Assembly: GCA_946617625.1 (NCBI GenBank)
Contig: CAMOKF010000004.1
Location: forward strand, 1-55,215
Direction: 5' to 3'
DNA length: 55,215 nucleotides
From: an uncultured Bacillota bacterium
Lineage (GTDB): Bacteria; Bacillota_I; Bacilli_A; RF39; UBA660
Every line of letters begins with the position of its first letter. The stretch's first letter is position 1. Of the stretch, positions 17,175-26,411 are shown piece after piece. The notes under the pieces are model-generated. The model ran no database searches. It was not told where the DNA came from and saw nothing but the letters and a program-made list of their open reading frames with translations. The translations under genes were made by a program, and so were the position numbers.

Positions 17175-20100
17175 TTAATTCGAAACAACTTGTTTTTTAA
17201 CTATTAAGTATGCTTCATCTGTATCTACTACTTGATCACCATCACATAATTTGAATACTAATTTATAAGTTCCACTAGGAGCATTACTATTAATTTCTAA
17301 TGATACACTTCTAGGTGAAGTTCCAAATGGTATAGTTACCTCATACGGATATGTAGAAGACATAGTTCTTGCTAAACTTGTAGAGATAACTGTAGTATGG
17401 TCAACTTCTTCATATTCTGTTGTATCATATCTGTTAATCTTTCTCTTATAAACACTTAATCTTAAATTAGTATTATTTAATGATGATCGATATTTAATTA
17501 CGTATGAATTAGTATTTTCTCCTAATTCATTTAATCCTGTATCTGAATAGAATATTTTAGTTTTATCATGATTATCAACTGTTATTTCATTATTGGCACT
17601 TACTACTTGAATATTTTCAGTATATGTATGTGTATCTAGTTCTGAAGAATGTAATCCATCTGATGAAGCTATAATAGAATACTTAACTGTATAATTACCT
17701 GCTGGTAATAATGAATCTACAGTAATATTAAGATTTCTTGTTAATCTAGTAACTTTATCAGCTAATTTAATTCTAAATACTCCATCACTATCAACGAAAT
17801 AGTCTACATTATTAATAGTTATCTTTGTACCTGATAGCATTGATGAACTGACACTATTACCTTCACTATTGAAGAATTGAATATTAACACCCATACAACT
17901 TGCTTCATAGTTAGTATCGATTACTTTTATGTTGCTTCCGCCTGTTGTATAAGCTACTTCTGAAGTATAAATTGTTGTATTTGGACTATCATAATAATAA
18001 TTTTTATTTGCAGTTGTTACTGTTTGAGATAAAGCTATGTTAGATGTTGTATGAATATTAAATACCATGGCTCTATCTTCCAAACGTTTTTCTAGTACAC
18101 TTATCGTAGTTCTATCTTGTGAATTACGCATTTCAAATAACATTTCATTATCTAACTGAGCAGATGTTATATTTGCTCCTTTGAAGTCAAATATAAATAA
18201 GAATTCTTCATATGCCATACCGAGATCATCATCATAATATGCATTATTCATCGTCAGATCACTATATTTATTCGATGAAGTAGTTGTATCCATAGCTAAG
18301 AAGTCTGATAGTTTATATGTAACTTCATGATCTACTGATAATTGATTTACTTTTTGTTGATAATTAGTTGAATCTACTTCATAGTAATAATATTTTGGTG
18401 TTTCTCTTGATACATCTAGCATTGTTATTGTTGTACCAACTGGTAATACATAACTAGATACTAAAGTACGATAGTTATCTAAGTTTGTACCATAAACTTC
18501 AGTTTGTTGGCTATTAGATATTAATGAGAAATATTCAGTAAATTGTGATTTTGGAGTGATATTAACAGCTGTTGTAATTGGCATTGAATATTTCTTACCA
18601 TAAGTAATACTTGCATCGTATTGATCTCCATCATTATGAGCTTGAGCTACTATATTAATCTTAATAGTAACTATTTTTACATCCATTTCATAACCGTTTT
18701 TTGGAGTTTCTGCTTCCATAGTAATCTTTAATGTTCCAAGATCACCTTCCATCTCAATATTCTTAGCATGATATAAATAGAACATTAAAGATGCAGCACC
18801 TGCTTCAGAGTTTGTTAAATAAACTTGATCGCCGGTATATGAACCACCATTAGCACTTAAGAATGATGTTTTCTTAAATCCAGTCCATTCAGTTGTTTCA
18901 CTCTTCATATTAAGGCCAAATTTTTTAGATTCATCTGAACCTACTCTTGCAAATTTTGGTACTTGTGATTCATCAACTAATGTTAAATCATTTTGGAATT
19001 CTGAATCATCAAATTGTAATACTGTGAATTTTGTATCTCCATTAGGAAAGTCAATTAATGATAATGCATGAGTACCCATAGATAGGTATTTAGATGCAGT
19101 CATAATAAATTCATATTCTATTGATTCTGTACCTATTTGCCATCTATAGTAATTTGTATTATCAGGAGTTGGTTGGATATAGGCTGTTCTAACTACGTTA
19201 TAGTTTGTTTCTTCATCTAAGTAGTTAGTATAGAATCCATCTTTTGTAATATCATGATTTGTAGTATGTTGTCCTAATACATAAGAACTACCTATTACTA
19301 AATCTGATGCACTACTTGATGTTCCATATGTATAATTTGAACAATTATAAACTCCAGTTTGTGTAATATTTCCAGCAGAGTTTCTATACATTCCAAAGAA
19401 TGTCATACCTGTTACTTTACCATATTCTGTAGCATCTTCATCAAGTGCAACATTTAAGTTTTTATTAGCTAACATATATACTCTGTTATCTACATTCTTT
19501 GTAACAAGTTTTGTTTCATCATTTATATTTACTTCTGCAACTTTTTGAGTTACTACTCCACCTTCTTCTACATCTACTGCTGATGTAAATGATACTAATT
19601 GGTTTGCATTGTAATCTAGTAATAATGTTGTGTTATTTTTGATTGTTAAACCACCAATTGAAGAATCTTGTGCAAGTCTCTTACCTATCAAACTGAATGA
19701 ATATAAGTCATCTGAATATTTGTTTGTTGTATCTTTTGCACCTGTTAAATGAATAACTGATTCATCTATTGTTAGGTTTTGTGTTCTTTGAATAGATACA
19801 TTTTCACTAGGACTAGCTAATGTACCTAATTTTTTAATATAAATTGATGAAGTACCACTTGATGATGAGGCATTTCCTGAACCAAAGATTGAACCTTCTA
19901 GTTTGAATGTATGTGAGTTTTCAGTATAACCTTCTCCATTTATATTAATATCAATTTCTTGTGTTACAGATATAGCTGTATAGTCGTATGTAGGAGATCC
20001 TGATGCATTTGATTCTCCTCCACCAAAGACTGTTCCTTTTATTAAAATACTTTCTTCTTCTAATCCATTTTTATTTACTGCTGCTGTTCCTATATTAACC

Positions 20101-23100
20101 TTTGCTGCTCCATAAACTACTGATGTATTAGCTCCACCATAGACATTTCGATAGATTGTTCCACCTACTATGTTTACTGTTGATGTTGCTGCTGTTTGTG
20201 AAGAACCTGTACCAGCAGAGTTTCCTGATCCAAAGACTGATCCATTAGGGGCAACTGATTCTGAAGTTCCTATTGTACTTGCTCCTTCTAATGTTACAGT
20301 AGTATTTCCTCTTACATATGCTTCGTTTCCTCCAGCATATAAACTTCCTGCAATTGAAGAATCTTTTACTTTGATATTTGCATTTCCTAGTACTTCTCCT
20401 TGATTTCCTCCACCGAAAGAGTTACCAGAAACACTAGCATTATTTATTGAAACTTCTGTATTAGTTTGAACATTTGCTCTATTTCCACCGCCATAGATAT
20501 TACCAAATGAACCGGCATTTACCTCTACATTTGTTTCTGTTACTGCTGCATAGTTTCCTCCACCGAATAAATCTGTAATTGTACCAGTGGTTACTTCTAC
20601 ATCAGTTGAACCTGTTACTGCTTTATATCCTCCACCATAAACAGAGTCAATATTTCCTTTTGTAATTAATACATTAGCAGTTACAGTATTTCCTCCGGCA
20701 TTATTTCCACCATATACTGAAGGTATATGTTGATTTGAATTGATTGTAACATTTGTCTCTGCTACAGTACCTAATTGGTTTGATCCTCCAAATACAGATT
20801 CTCCAATTGTTCCACCAGTTACATTTACATTAGTTGTTCCTGCTCCTACTTCGTTTCCTCCTCCGTAGATGCTTTGATTTGTTGTAGCTCCACTTACGTT
20901 AACATTTGCTGTTGTAGTGTTACCACCAATATTGTTAGCTCCAAATACATTTTGAACTGTACCTGAAGTAACTGTAACATTACTTGTAGTAATATCACCA
21001 CTTTCATTGGAACCACCATATACATTATTACTTATAGTTGCTCCTTGTAGATATATATTTGTTGTTGTTTGACCTGTATTATTTCCTCCTCCGAAAGCAT
21101 TACCTATAGTTCCTCCGTTTAAGTAAACTATATCTGTTCCGCTAGGACTTCCTACTAAGTCATTTCCACCAAATACTTTACCTATTGATCCACCATTTAC
21201 TGTTACTGTTATAGCACCATATTCTTTTGGAGTATAAGTGACATTATCTACTCTACCACCTTTACTACCTCCAAAAACATTATTTACAATTGTTCCTTTA
21301 TTTACTGTTACATTTGTTGTTTTAGAGTTAGTAAAGCTTCCGTTTTCTGTTGTTCCATTTACTGTACCAAAAGCTGATCCTCCATAGACATTTCCTTCAA
21401 TTTTAGGAATTGTTTGTAATGAAGTATCTCCTATTGTTACATTTACATTATCTCTTACATAAGTACCTGGATTATTATTATTTTGGTATCCACCTTCACC
21501 ACCACCGTAAACGTCAGTTTTTATTGTTCCACCATTTACATTTACATTAGTGCTTCCATAAATGACACCTTTAATATTTGATCCTCCAAATACTGAATTG
21601 TCTATTGTTCCACCATTTACTGTAACATTTACTGTAGCATTTACACTACTTGTTCCAGCTCCATTACGGTTTCCACCACCATAAACTGAACCATTAATTG
21701 TTCCGGCATAAACTCTGACATCTGTTGTTACTGCTCCACTTGTCTTACTTGCTCCAACAGCACCATAGTTTCCTCCTCCAAAGACACTTCCTTGGATTGT
21801 ACCGCCGTTTATAAGTACTCTAGAATTTCCAACTGATCCTATTGTTGAGACAGAGGAGTTACCATTTCCAGCACCGAATACATTTCCTGGCAATACTTCA
21901 AATAATCCTGTTGAGTTTCCACCTCCGATTAAGGCTTTTCCTCCTATGTAGACAAATGTATCACCATCTAGTGTACCTTTTCTACTATTTGATCCATCAC
22001 CACTATTACCATTGGATCCGCCGAATACACCATAGTTAACTTGTCCACCTGTTACTGCAACTATTCTGTTACCATATGTTTCAGATACTCCGGCTCCTCC
22101 TACTATAAGATCTACTTTTCCACCTTTAATGAATAAGTAAGAATCGTTCATAGTATTTCTAGAACTTGCTGAGAAGGCTCCACCAATTAAGTTATATATA
22201 TATCCACCTTCGACTATTACTTCTCTTGCGGCATAGTGTGTATTTCCTGTAGTACCACGGCCTCCTGCATAAATTCCACAAGAATAATTATTTTTACTAG
22301 TTCCATATGATCCACTTTTAACTATTTGAGTTACTGCTACTTTATTATCAGCATCACTTCTTAAGTTTCCTCCCCAGCCTCCAGCTGTTGAGTGATATAC
22401 ATGTAGATAATCATTATCTGTATCAATTCTGTCAAAGTCACATCCTAGAACTGCTACTCCATCTACATATTGATCTGTACTTGATTCGGCAGATCCACCA
22501 GTAACACTAATATTATTATATTTTCCACTTTCAACTATCATTTTATATCTTGTTAATGATGAACTTGATCCTGTTGATGATAAGTTTCCTGCCATTACAC
22601 TGTCAGCGTTAACTCGTGATGTGCTTGAAGGGAATTCGATTCCTCTTCCAATTTTAAAATTATGGTAGTTACCATATATATTTTCATATGTATTACTGCT
22701 TGGAGGTCCAGCATTATTAGATGCATCTGCATCTATATTACCTGATGTTGTTACATATTCTATTCTTAAATCTTCATTCGGAGAAATATATCCATTGTAT
22801 AAGTTTATACTTCCACTACTTCTATAATCGCTTCCTCCATAAAGTGATGTTATTGTCATTGGCTTTGTATTACGATATCTGCTGCTTGATCTATTTAGAG
22901 ATGCTCTTAATACAACTATATTAGTATCTCTTGTAGTTAAATAATATGTATTTGTATCTCCATTAGCTAAAGTATTTACTGTTCCATTAGTTGAATATGG
23001 AATTAATTGATAATATGTTTGATTATTTCCATTTCCAGAAGTTTGTAATTCTCCATTTTCATCATAGTATCCAGCTTTACTTCCACTTACTCTTACTGCT

Positions 23101-25040
23101 CTAAAGTATCCTGCTATAATATCTCCTGTATTTAGATAATTAGCAGTTACTGTATTGTATGTTACTGTAGATGCTCCATTATTATAATCTAATTCATAAT
23201 AAGTCTCATTTTCATCGTATTGTGATTCTGCTTGAATATAGTATGTACATGAACCCCACATAGAATTACATCTACCTGTTAATGGTTGACCATATTGATT
23301 ATATGCTCCATCTGGATATCTATTTCTAGTTGTTCTTCTTAGATAGTAAATACTGAAATCATCAGTTCCATAGTCTCTATAGGAATATGTTGTTTGAACC
23401 ATTCCCTCTGTAAAATCATCTTCTGCTGTTCCTAAAGTTTGAGATGAAGTCATTTGGTATATTTTTCCTTTAGTCCAAGATGCATACATAGTTATACTTG
23501 TTGCAACACTAGGATTTGATGGAGCTGGTATAGTTACATATCTATCATAAGTATCCATATCAATACTTACTTCTGCTCCGGTATAATCTGTAATCCATCC
23601 ATTAAACATTAGCTCTGACCCGTTTTCCATTGGTCTTTTTGCATATGGATTATCTATTAAAGGTATTTTTACTTTTCCATTTTCTATTGGATAATATTTG
23701 TAATATATAAAGTTTTTATAATTATCTGCATTACTTACATATCCTATTCTATTAGTATGATCTATACTTGCTCCAGAATATTTAATATATATTTTTGCTA
23801 AATTTGATGTTGTATATAAATTTTTATTTGTAAAGTTTGGTATCGTGTTTTCTTCTTTAAAGTCAACGTAATTTTGTCCTTCATAATAATCCCAATCAGA
23901 TTGAAGATCATTTATGTATACAGTACCAGTTGAAGATTCTTTTCCTGTTGCATGTAATGCTATTGGAGTAGAACCTCCAGGCATTGTTGGACCTGTTGCA
24001 GGTTCTGTTTGAGGTTCTTCTTCTTCAGGTTCTTTGACTGCTAATATAATTTGATTATTCTCAGATTTCCACTCATAATCTGTAAGATTTAAATTAAATG
24101 CATCTATTACTGATTGCTCAGTTACTTCTGTTTCTCCTAAGTAATATTTTGATTCTTTGTATTCATAGATATTTGTTAAAGTTTGTTCGTTCTCTTCGTT
24201 GATTTTCTGTAATTCGTTTTCACTTTCTATACTATAAATAACATTTGTAAGAGGAGATTCTGTACTTCTTGTAATCATAGATGCATTAGCAACTGTAGTT
24301 ACTGCCATTTCTCCATATATACTTACATTTTTAATAGTATAGTCTTCTCCAATAATTCCAATGAATCCAGCTACATTACTGTTTTCTGTTAATTCCATTT
24401 CTGATACATCAATATTTATATTTCTTATGGAAATATTACTTAAAGAGTTTGGAGTTCCAGAATCATTTGTTAAAGCTCCGGCTAGAGCTCCAACATCTAC
24501 ATTACCAGTTCCAGTAACTGTAATAGTCATTCCATCTATATTTAAATTATTAATTGTTGCATTATTTAAATGTCCAAACAACCCAAAATAATCTGTTTTT
24601 ATTTCTTCAGTTCCTGTAGGTTCTGTACCTTCTCCACTTTCTTCTGCCAGACTTTCTCCTGTTACAACAGCATTCTTAATTGTATTTCCATTTCCTTCAA
24701 TGTGTCCTGCGAATGGAGTCTCTGTTCCTATAGGAGCTAATGCATGGCTTCCTAAGTTTATATCTTTTGTTATTGAGTAATATAGAGTACTATAGCTAAT
24801 TGCCTCTGTTCCAGACATTACTTTTTGTAAGTAAGCTAGCTCGTTTCCGTTTGATATTAAATATGGGTTATCTTGTGTACCATTTCCTCCACCAAATCCT
24901 GTTGCAATAGTTGTACCATCCCATATTTCATTTGTTTCATCTCCTAATGCAGCTCGATTAGTGTAGATAAAAAAGAAGGCCACACTCAAAACTGCAAGAA
25001 AAACAATTGTTACAATTATTGTTAATACTTTCTTTTTCAA
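17175..25040 (-). CDS. Giant secreted repeat-rich surface protein/adhesin (2621 aa)
   Basis: The N-terminal basic start and hydrophobic segment (about 5-27) direct export. Residues about 40-290 contain a GLUG-type beta-helix-like region (GTQDNPYLISNGNEL). A Glu/Pro/Thr-rich linker near 335-350 precedes an InlB/Listeria-Bacteroides-type repeat (GWI...YASWTKG) near 480-530. From about 950 to 1725 there are about 26 glycine-rich repeats of the form NGGTI-GNVYGGGN-G. The last 900 residues are non-repetitive and beta-rich. There is no LPXTG or C-terminal membrane segment. The start is TTG, behind a strong AAGGAGG. It sits between two signal peptidases in one unit. An adhesin or matrix scaffold role is inferred. 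Confidence 0.8.
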   Translation of the reverse strand: MKKKVLTIIVTIVFLAVLSVAFFFIYTNRAALGDETNEIWDGTTIATGFGGGNGTQDNPYLISNGNELAYLQKVMSGTEAISYSTLYYSITKDINLGSHALAPIGTETPFAGHIEGNGNTIKNAVVTGESLAEESGEGTEPTGTEEIKTDYFGLFGHLNNATINNLNIDGMTITVTGTGNVDVGALAGALTNDSGTPNSLSNISIRNINIDVSEMELTENSNVAGFIGIIGEDYTIKNVSIYGEMAVTTVANASMITRSTESPLTNVIYSIESENELQKINEENEQTLTNIYEYKESKYYLGETEVTEQSVIDAFNLNLTDYEWKSENNQIILAVKEPEEEEPQTEPATGPTMPGGSTPIALHATGKESSTGTVYINDLQSDWDYYEGQNYVDFKEENTIPNFTNKNLYTTSNLAKIYIKYSGASIDHTNRIGYVSNADNYKNFIYYKYYPIENGKVKIPLIDNPYAKRPMENGSELMFNGWITDYTGAEVSIDMDTYDRYVTIPAPSNPSVATSITMYASWTKGKIYQMTSSQTLGTAEDDFTEGMVQTTYSYRDYGTDDFSIYYLRRTTRNRYPDGAYNQYGQPLTGRCNSMWGSCTYYIQAESQYDENETYYELDYNNGASTVTYNTVTANYLNTGDIIAGYFRAVRVSGSKAGYYDENGELQTSGNGNNQTYYQLIPYSTNGTVNTLANGDTNTYYLTTRDTNIVVLRASLNRSSSRYRNTKPMTITSLYGGSDYRSSGSINLYNGYISPNEDLRIEYVTTSGNIDADASNNAGPPSSNTYENIYGNYHNFKIGRGIEFPSSTSRVNADSVMAGNLSSTGSSSSLTRYKMIVESGKYNNISVTGGSAESSTDQYVDGVAVLGCDFDRIDTDNDYLHVYHSTAGGWGGNLRSDADNKVAVTQIVKSGSYGTSKNNYSCGIYAGGRGTTGNTHYAAREVIVEGGYIYNLIGGAFSASSRNTMNDSYLFIKGGKVDLIVGGAGVSETYGNRIVAVTGGQVNYGVFGGSNGNSGDGSNSRKGTLDGDTFVYIGGKALIGGGNSTGLFEVLPGNVFGAGNGNSSVSTIGSVGNSRVLINGGTIQGSVFGGGNYGAVGASKTSGAVTTDVRVYAGTINGSVYGGGNRNGAGTSSVNATVNVTVNGGTIDNSVFGGSNIKGVIYGSTNVNVNGGTIKTDVYGGGEGGYQNNNNPGTYVRDNVNVTIGDTSLQTIPKIEGNVYGGSAFGTVNGTTENGSFTNSKTTNVTVNKGTIVNNVFGGSKGGRVDNVTYTPKEYGAITVTVNGGSIGKVFGGNDLVGSPSGTDIVYLNGGTIGNAFGGGNNTGQTTTNIYLQGATISNNVYGGSNESGDITTSNVTVTSGTVQNVFGANNIGGNTTTANVNVSGATTNQSIYGGGNEVGAGTTNVNVTGGTIGESVFGGSNQLGTVAETNVTINSNQHIPSVYGGNNAGGNTVTANVLITKGNIDSVYGGGYKAVTGSTDVEVTTGTITDLFGGGNYAAVTETNVEVNAGSFGNIYGGGNRANVQTNTEVSINNASVSGNSFGGGNQGEVLGNANIKVKDSSIAGSLYAGGNEAYVRGNTTVTLEGASTIGTSESVAPNGSVFGSGNSAGTGSSQTAATSTVNIVGGTIYRNVYGGANTSVVYGAAKVNIGTAAVNKNGLEEESILIKGTVFGGGESNASGSPTYDYTAISVTQEIDININGEGYTENSHTFKLEGSIFGSGNASSSSGTSSIYIKKLGTLASPSENVSIQRTQNLTIDESVIHLTGAKDTTNKYSDDLYSFSLIGKRLAQDSSIGGLTIKNNTTLLLDYNANQLVSFTSAVDVEEGGVVTQKVAEVNINDETKLVTKNVDNRVYMLANKNLNVALDEDATEYGKVTGMTFFGMYRNSAGNITQTGVYNCSNYTYGTSSSASDLVIGSSYVLGQHTTNHDITKDGFYTNYLDEETNYNVVRTAYIQPTPDNTNYYRWQIGTESIEYEFIMTASKYLSMGTHALSLIDFPNGDTKFTVLQFDDSEFQNDLTLVDESQVPKFARVGSDESKKFGLNMKSETTEWTGFKKTSFLSANGGSYTGDQVYLTNSEAGAASLMFYLYHAKNIEMEGDLGTLKITMEAETPKNGYEMDVKIVTIKINIVAQAHNDGDQYDASITYGKKYSMPITTAVNITPKSQFTEYFSLISNSQQTEVYGTNLDNYRTLVSSYVLPVGTTITMLDVSRETPKYYYYEVDSTNYQQKVNQLSVDHEVTYKLSDFLAMDTTTSSNKYSDLTMNNAYYDDDLGMAYEEFLFIFDFKGANITSAQLDNEMLFEMRNSQDRTTISVLEKRLEDRAMVFNIHTTSNIALSQTVTTANKNYYYDSPNTTIYTSEVAYTTGGSNIKVIDTNYEASCMGVNIQFFNSEGNSVSSSMLSGTKITINNVDYFVDSDGVFRIKLADKVTRLTRNLNITVDSLLPAGNYTVKYSIIASSDGLHSSELDTHTYTENIQVVSANNEITVDNHDKTKIFYSDTGLNELGENTNSYVIKYRSSLNNTNLRLSVYKRKINRYDTTEYEEVDHTTVISTSLARTMSSTYPYEVTIPFGTSPRSVSLEINSNAPSGTYKLVFKLCDGDQVVDTDEAYLIVKKQVVSN
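19860..22200 (-). repeat. Coding region of about 26 degenerate glycine-rich repeats
   Basis: Within the giant gene, units of about 25-40 codons repeat the pattern V-x-V-x-GG-T/S-I-x-x-x-V-Y/F-GGGN/GGSN. On the plus strand this shows as recurrent CCTCCACC and TTTACTGTTACA-like blocks. Units have diverged, suggesting an old expansion. The spacing is consistent with a solenoid in which each turn ends in a glycine/asparagine loop. Confidence 0.75.
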
Positions 25041-25057
25041 GTGTACCTCCTTACTAA

Positions 25058-26332
25058 TTAGTAATTATTAATTTCTACTAATTTCTTTTCTCTATTTAGA
25101 TCTAAGTTATCGTTTTTATTGTATTTTTTTGATACTCTTTCTATAAATGCAATTAGTTCTTTTAATTTTTTCTTATCATATTTTTCTTTTACTACTACAA
25201 ATGAATTATTCTTATCTATAAGTATTTTATATTTTAGTATCTTGAATACTCCATCAAAGAAATTCTCATCATTATATAGTATTGCTATAAATAAGATTTT
25301 TAAGAATGCATAGATTGGTAAATCATAAATCTTATTTCTTAATTCTTTATATAATCCAATCTTATCGATATCATAATCAAACAATTCTTTAAATGGAACT
25401 TCATTTATTTCTTTATCAAGTAAATCATATCTTCCATTTTGTAGATGTAGACATAATCTATAAATATATTTATATTTCTTTTGCCATTCTTTTGTAAGAT
25501 GTGTTGTTTCTAATTGACCATTATTAACTTTAAGTACTACATCAACTATATTGTAAATATCTTCTTCTTTCTTTTCTCTATCTTGTGTAACTACTTTAAT
25601 ATCATCATTTTCAGCATCAAGTACTTCTATTTCATCATCTTCTAGAACTTCTAGGCTATCTGATACTTTTTGCTCTTTTTCTAACTTCTTTCTTAAACTT
25701 TTCAATTCACTTAGTGGAATTGTTATTGTTAGTCCAGAATGTTCATTATAATTATTTCTATCTTGTGGACTACAGAAGATATCTTGCGGTAGAACTTCTT
25801 TATATTCTCTTTTGATCTCAGGTTCTACTGCTTTTTCTTCCTCCTTTAAATCTTCTTTCTTAAATAACTTTTTAAAGAATCCATCAAAGTTAAGTAAGGC
25901 AATTACAATTAATATTATAAATACTAGTACTACAAATTCTAATAAGAATTTAGGAGATACTACAAATACTATTTTACCTATGATATCATTTTTGGTAATT
26001 GCTTTATCATATGTATCATTTGCATCACCTTTTGTTACAAATTTATCTCCTGTTTTTTGTATTAATCGGTGAGTTACTATCGACTTCTCACTTTTATAAG
26101 CAATGATATCATCAACATTAACTTCTTTAGTAATATCAACTAAAACTATATCATTTACTTCTATTTCACCTGACATAGATCCACTTACTACTACGAAATA
26201 TGTGTAACCAAAAATATTAACATAATCTTTATGTAGAATATCTAAACATACAAATACGTAGCAACATAAACCTACTAAAAAGATTAAAAATGTATAAAAT
26301 ATGTACTTAAAAATTGCTTTTATCTTTTTCAT
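25058..26332 (-). CDS. SipW-like signal peptidase with long cytoplasmic C-terminal extension
   Basis: 424 residues. Residues 1-146 form a signal peptidase: a membrane segment near 8-30, VVSGSMSGEI (catalytic Ser near 50), VTHRL (His near 86) and a second membrane segment near 122-146. The remaining 275 or so residues are soluble and highly charged (acidic patch about 190-225, then a helical domain rich in Lys and Tyr) with no recognised family. Ordinary SipW proteins end soon after the second membrane segment, so this is a fusion. It starts the unit with the giant protein and the 16572 peptidase. Start at the ATG at 26332 with GGAG upstream; the track used a GTG two codons earlier. Confidence 0.78.
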   Translation of the reverse strand: MKKIKAIFKYIFYTFLIFLVGLCCYVFVCLDILHKDYVNIFGYTYFVVVSGSMSGEIEVNDIVLVDITKEVNVDDIIAYKSEKSIVTHRLIQKTGDKFVTKGDANDTYDKAITKNDIIGKIVFVVSPKFLLEFVVLVFIILIVIALLNFDGFFKKLFKKEDLKEEEKAVEPEIKREYKEVLPQDIFCSPQDRNNYNEHSGLTITIPLSELKSLRKKLEKEQKVSDSLEVLEDDEIEVLDAENDDIKVVTQDREKKEEDIYNIVDVVLKVNNGQLETTHLTKEWQKKYKYIYRLCLHLQNGRYDLLDKEINEVPFKELFDYDIDKIGLYKELRNKIYDLPIYAFLKILFIAILYNDENFFDGVFKILKYKILIDKNNSFVVVKEKYDKKKLKELIAFIERVSKKYNKNDNLDLNREKKLVEINNY

Positions 26333-26360
26333 AAACACGACTCCATTTTATTCTCTTTTA

Positions 26361-26366
26361 ATTATA
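26361..26366 (-). promoter_or_regulatory. Extended -10 promoter of the SPase-giant-SPase unit
   Basis: Minus strand ATGATATAAT, identical over ten bases to the -10 region at 16511-16520, about 29 bases before the start at 26332 and just after the preceding terminator. The -35 is poor. Confidence 0.5.
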
Positions 26367-26379
26367 TCATATAACCATT

Positions 26380-26407
26380 AAAAAAGGAAACCATAGTTTC
26401 CTTATTT
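26380..26407 (-). terminator. Terminator after the coiled-coil gene
   Basis: Minus strand GGAAAC, loop TATG, GTTTCC, followed by TTTTTT. It lies directly after the stop of the 26412 gene. Confidence 0.8.
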
Positions 26408-26411
26408 TTTA

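Noticed and set aside
19860-22200. CRISPR array or DNA-level tandem repeat
   Set aside because: The repeats vary in length and sequence, lie within one reading frame and encode a protein repeat pattern.
20170-22924. Plus-strand ORFs antisense to the giant gene (20170, 21842, 22721)
   Set aside because: They are shadows of the repetitive reverse frame: low-complexity products, no ribosome sites, and the minus-strand frame is continuous for 2621 codons.
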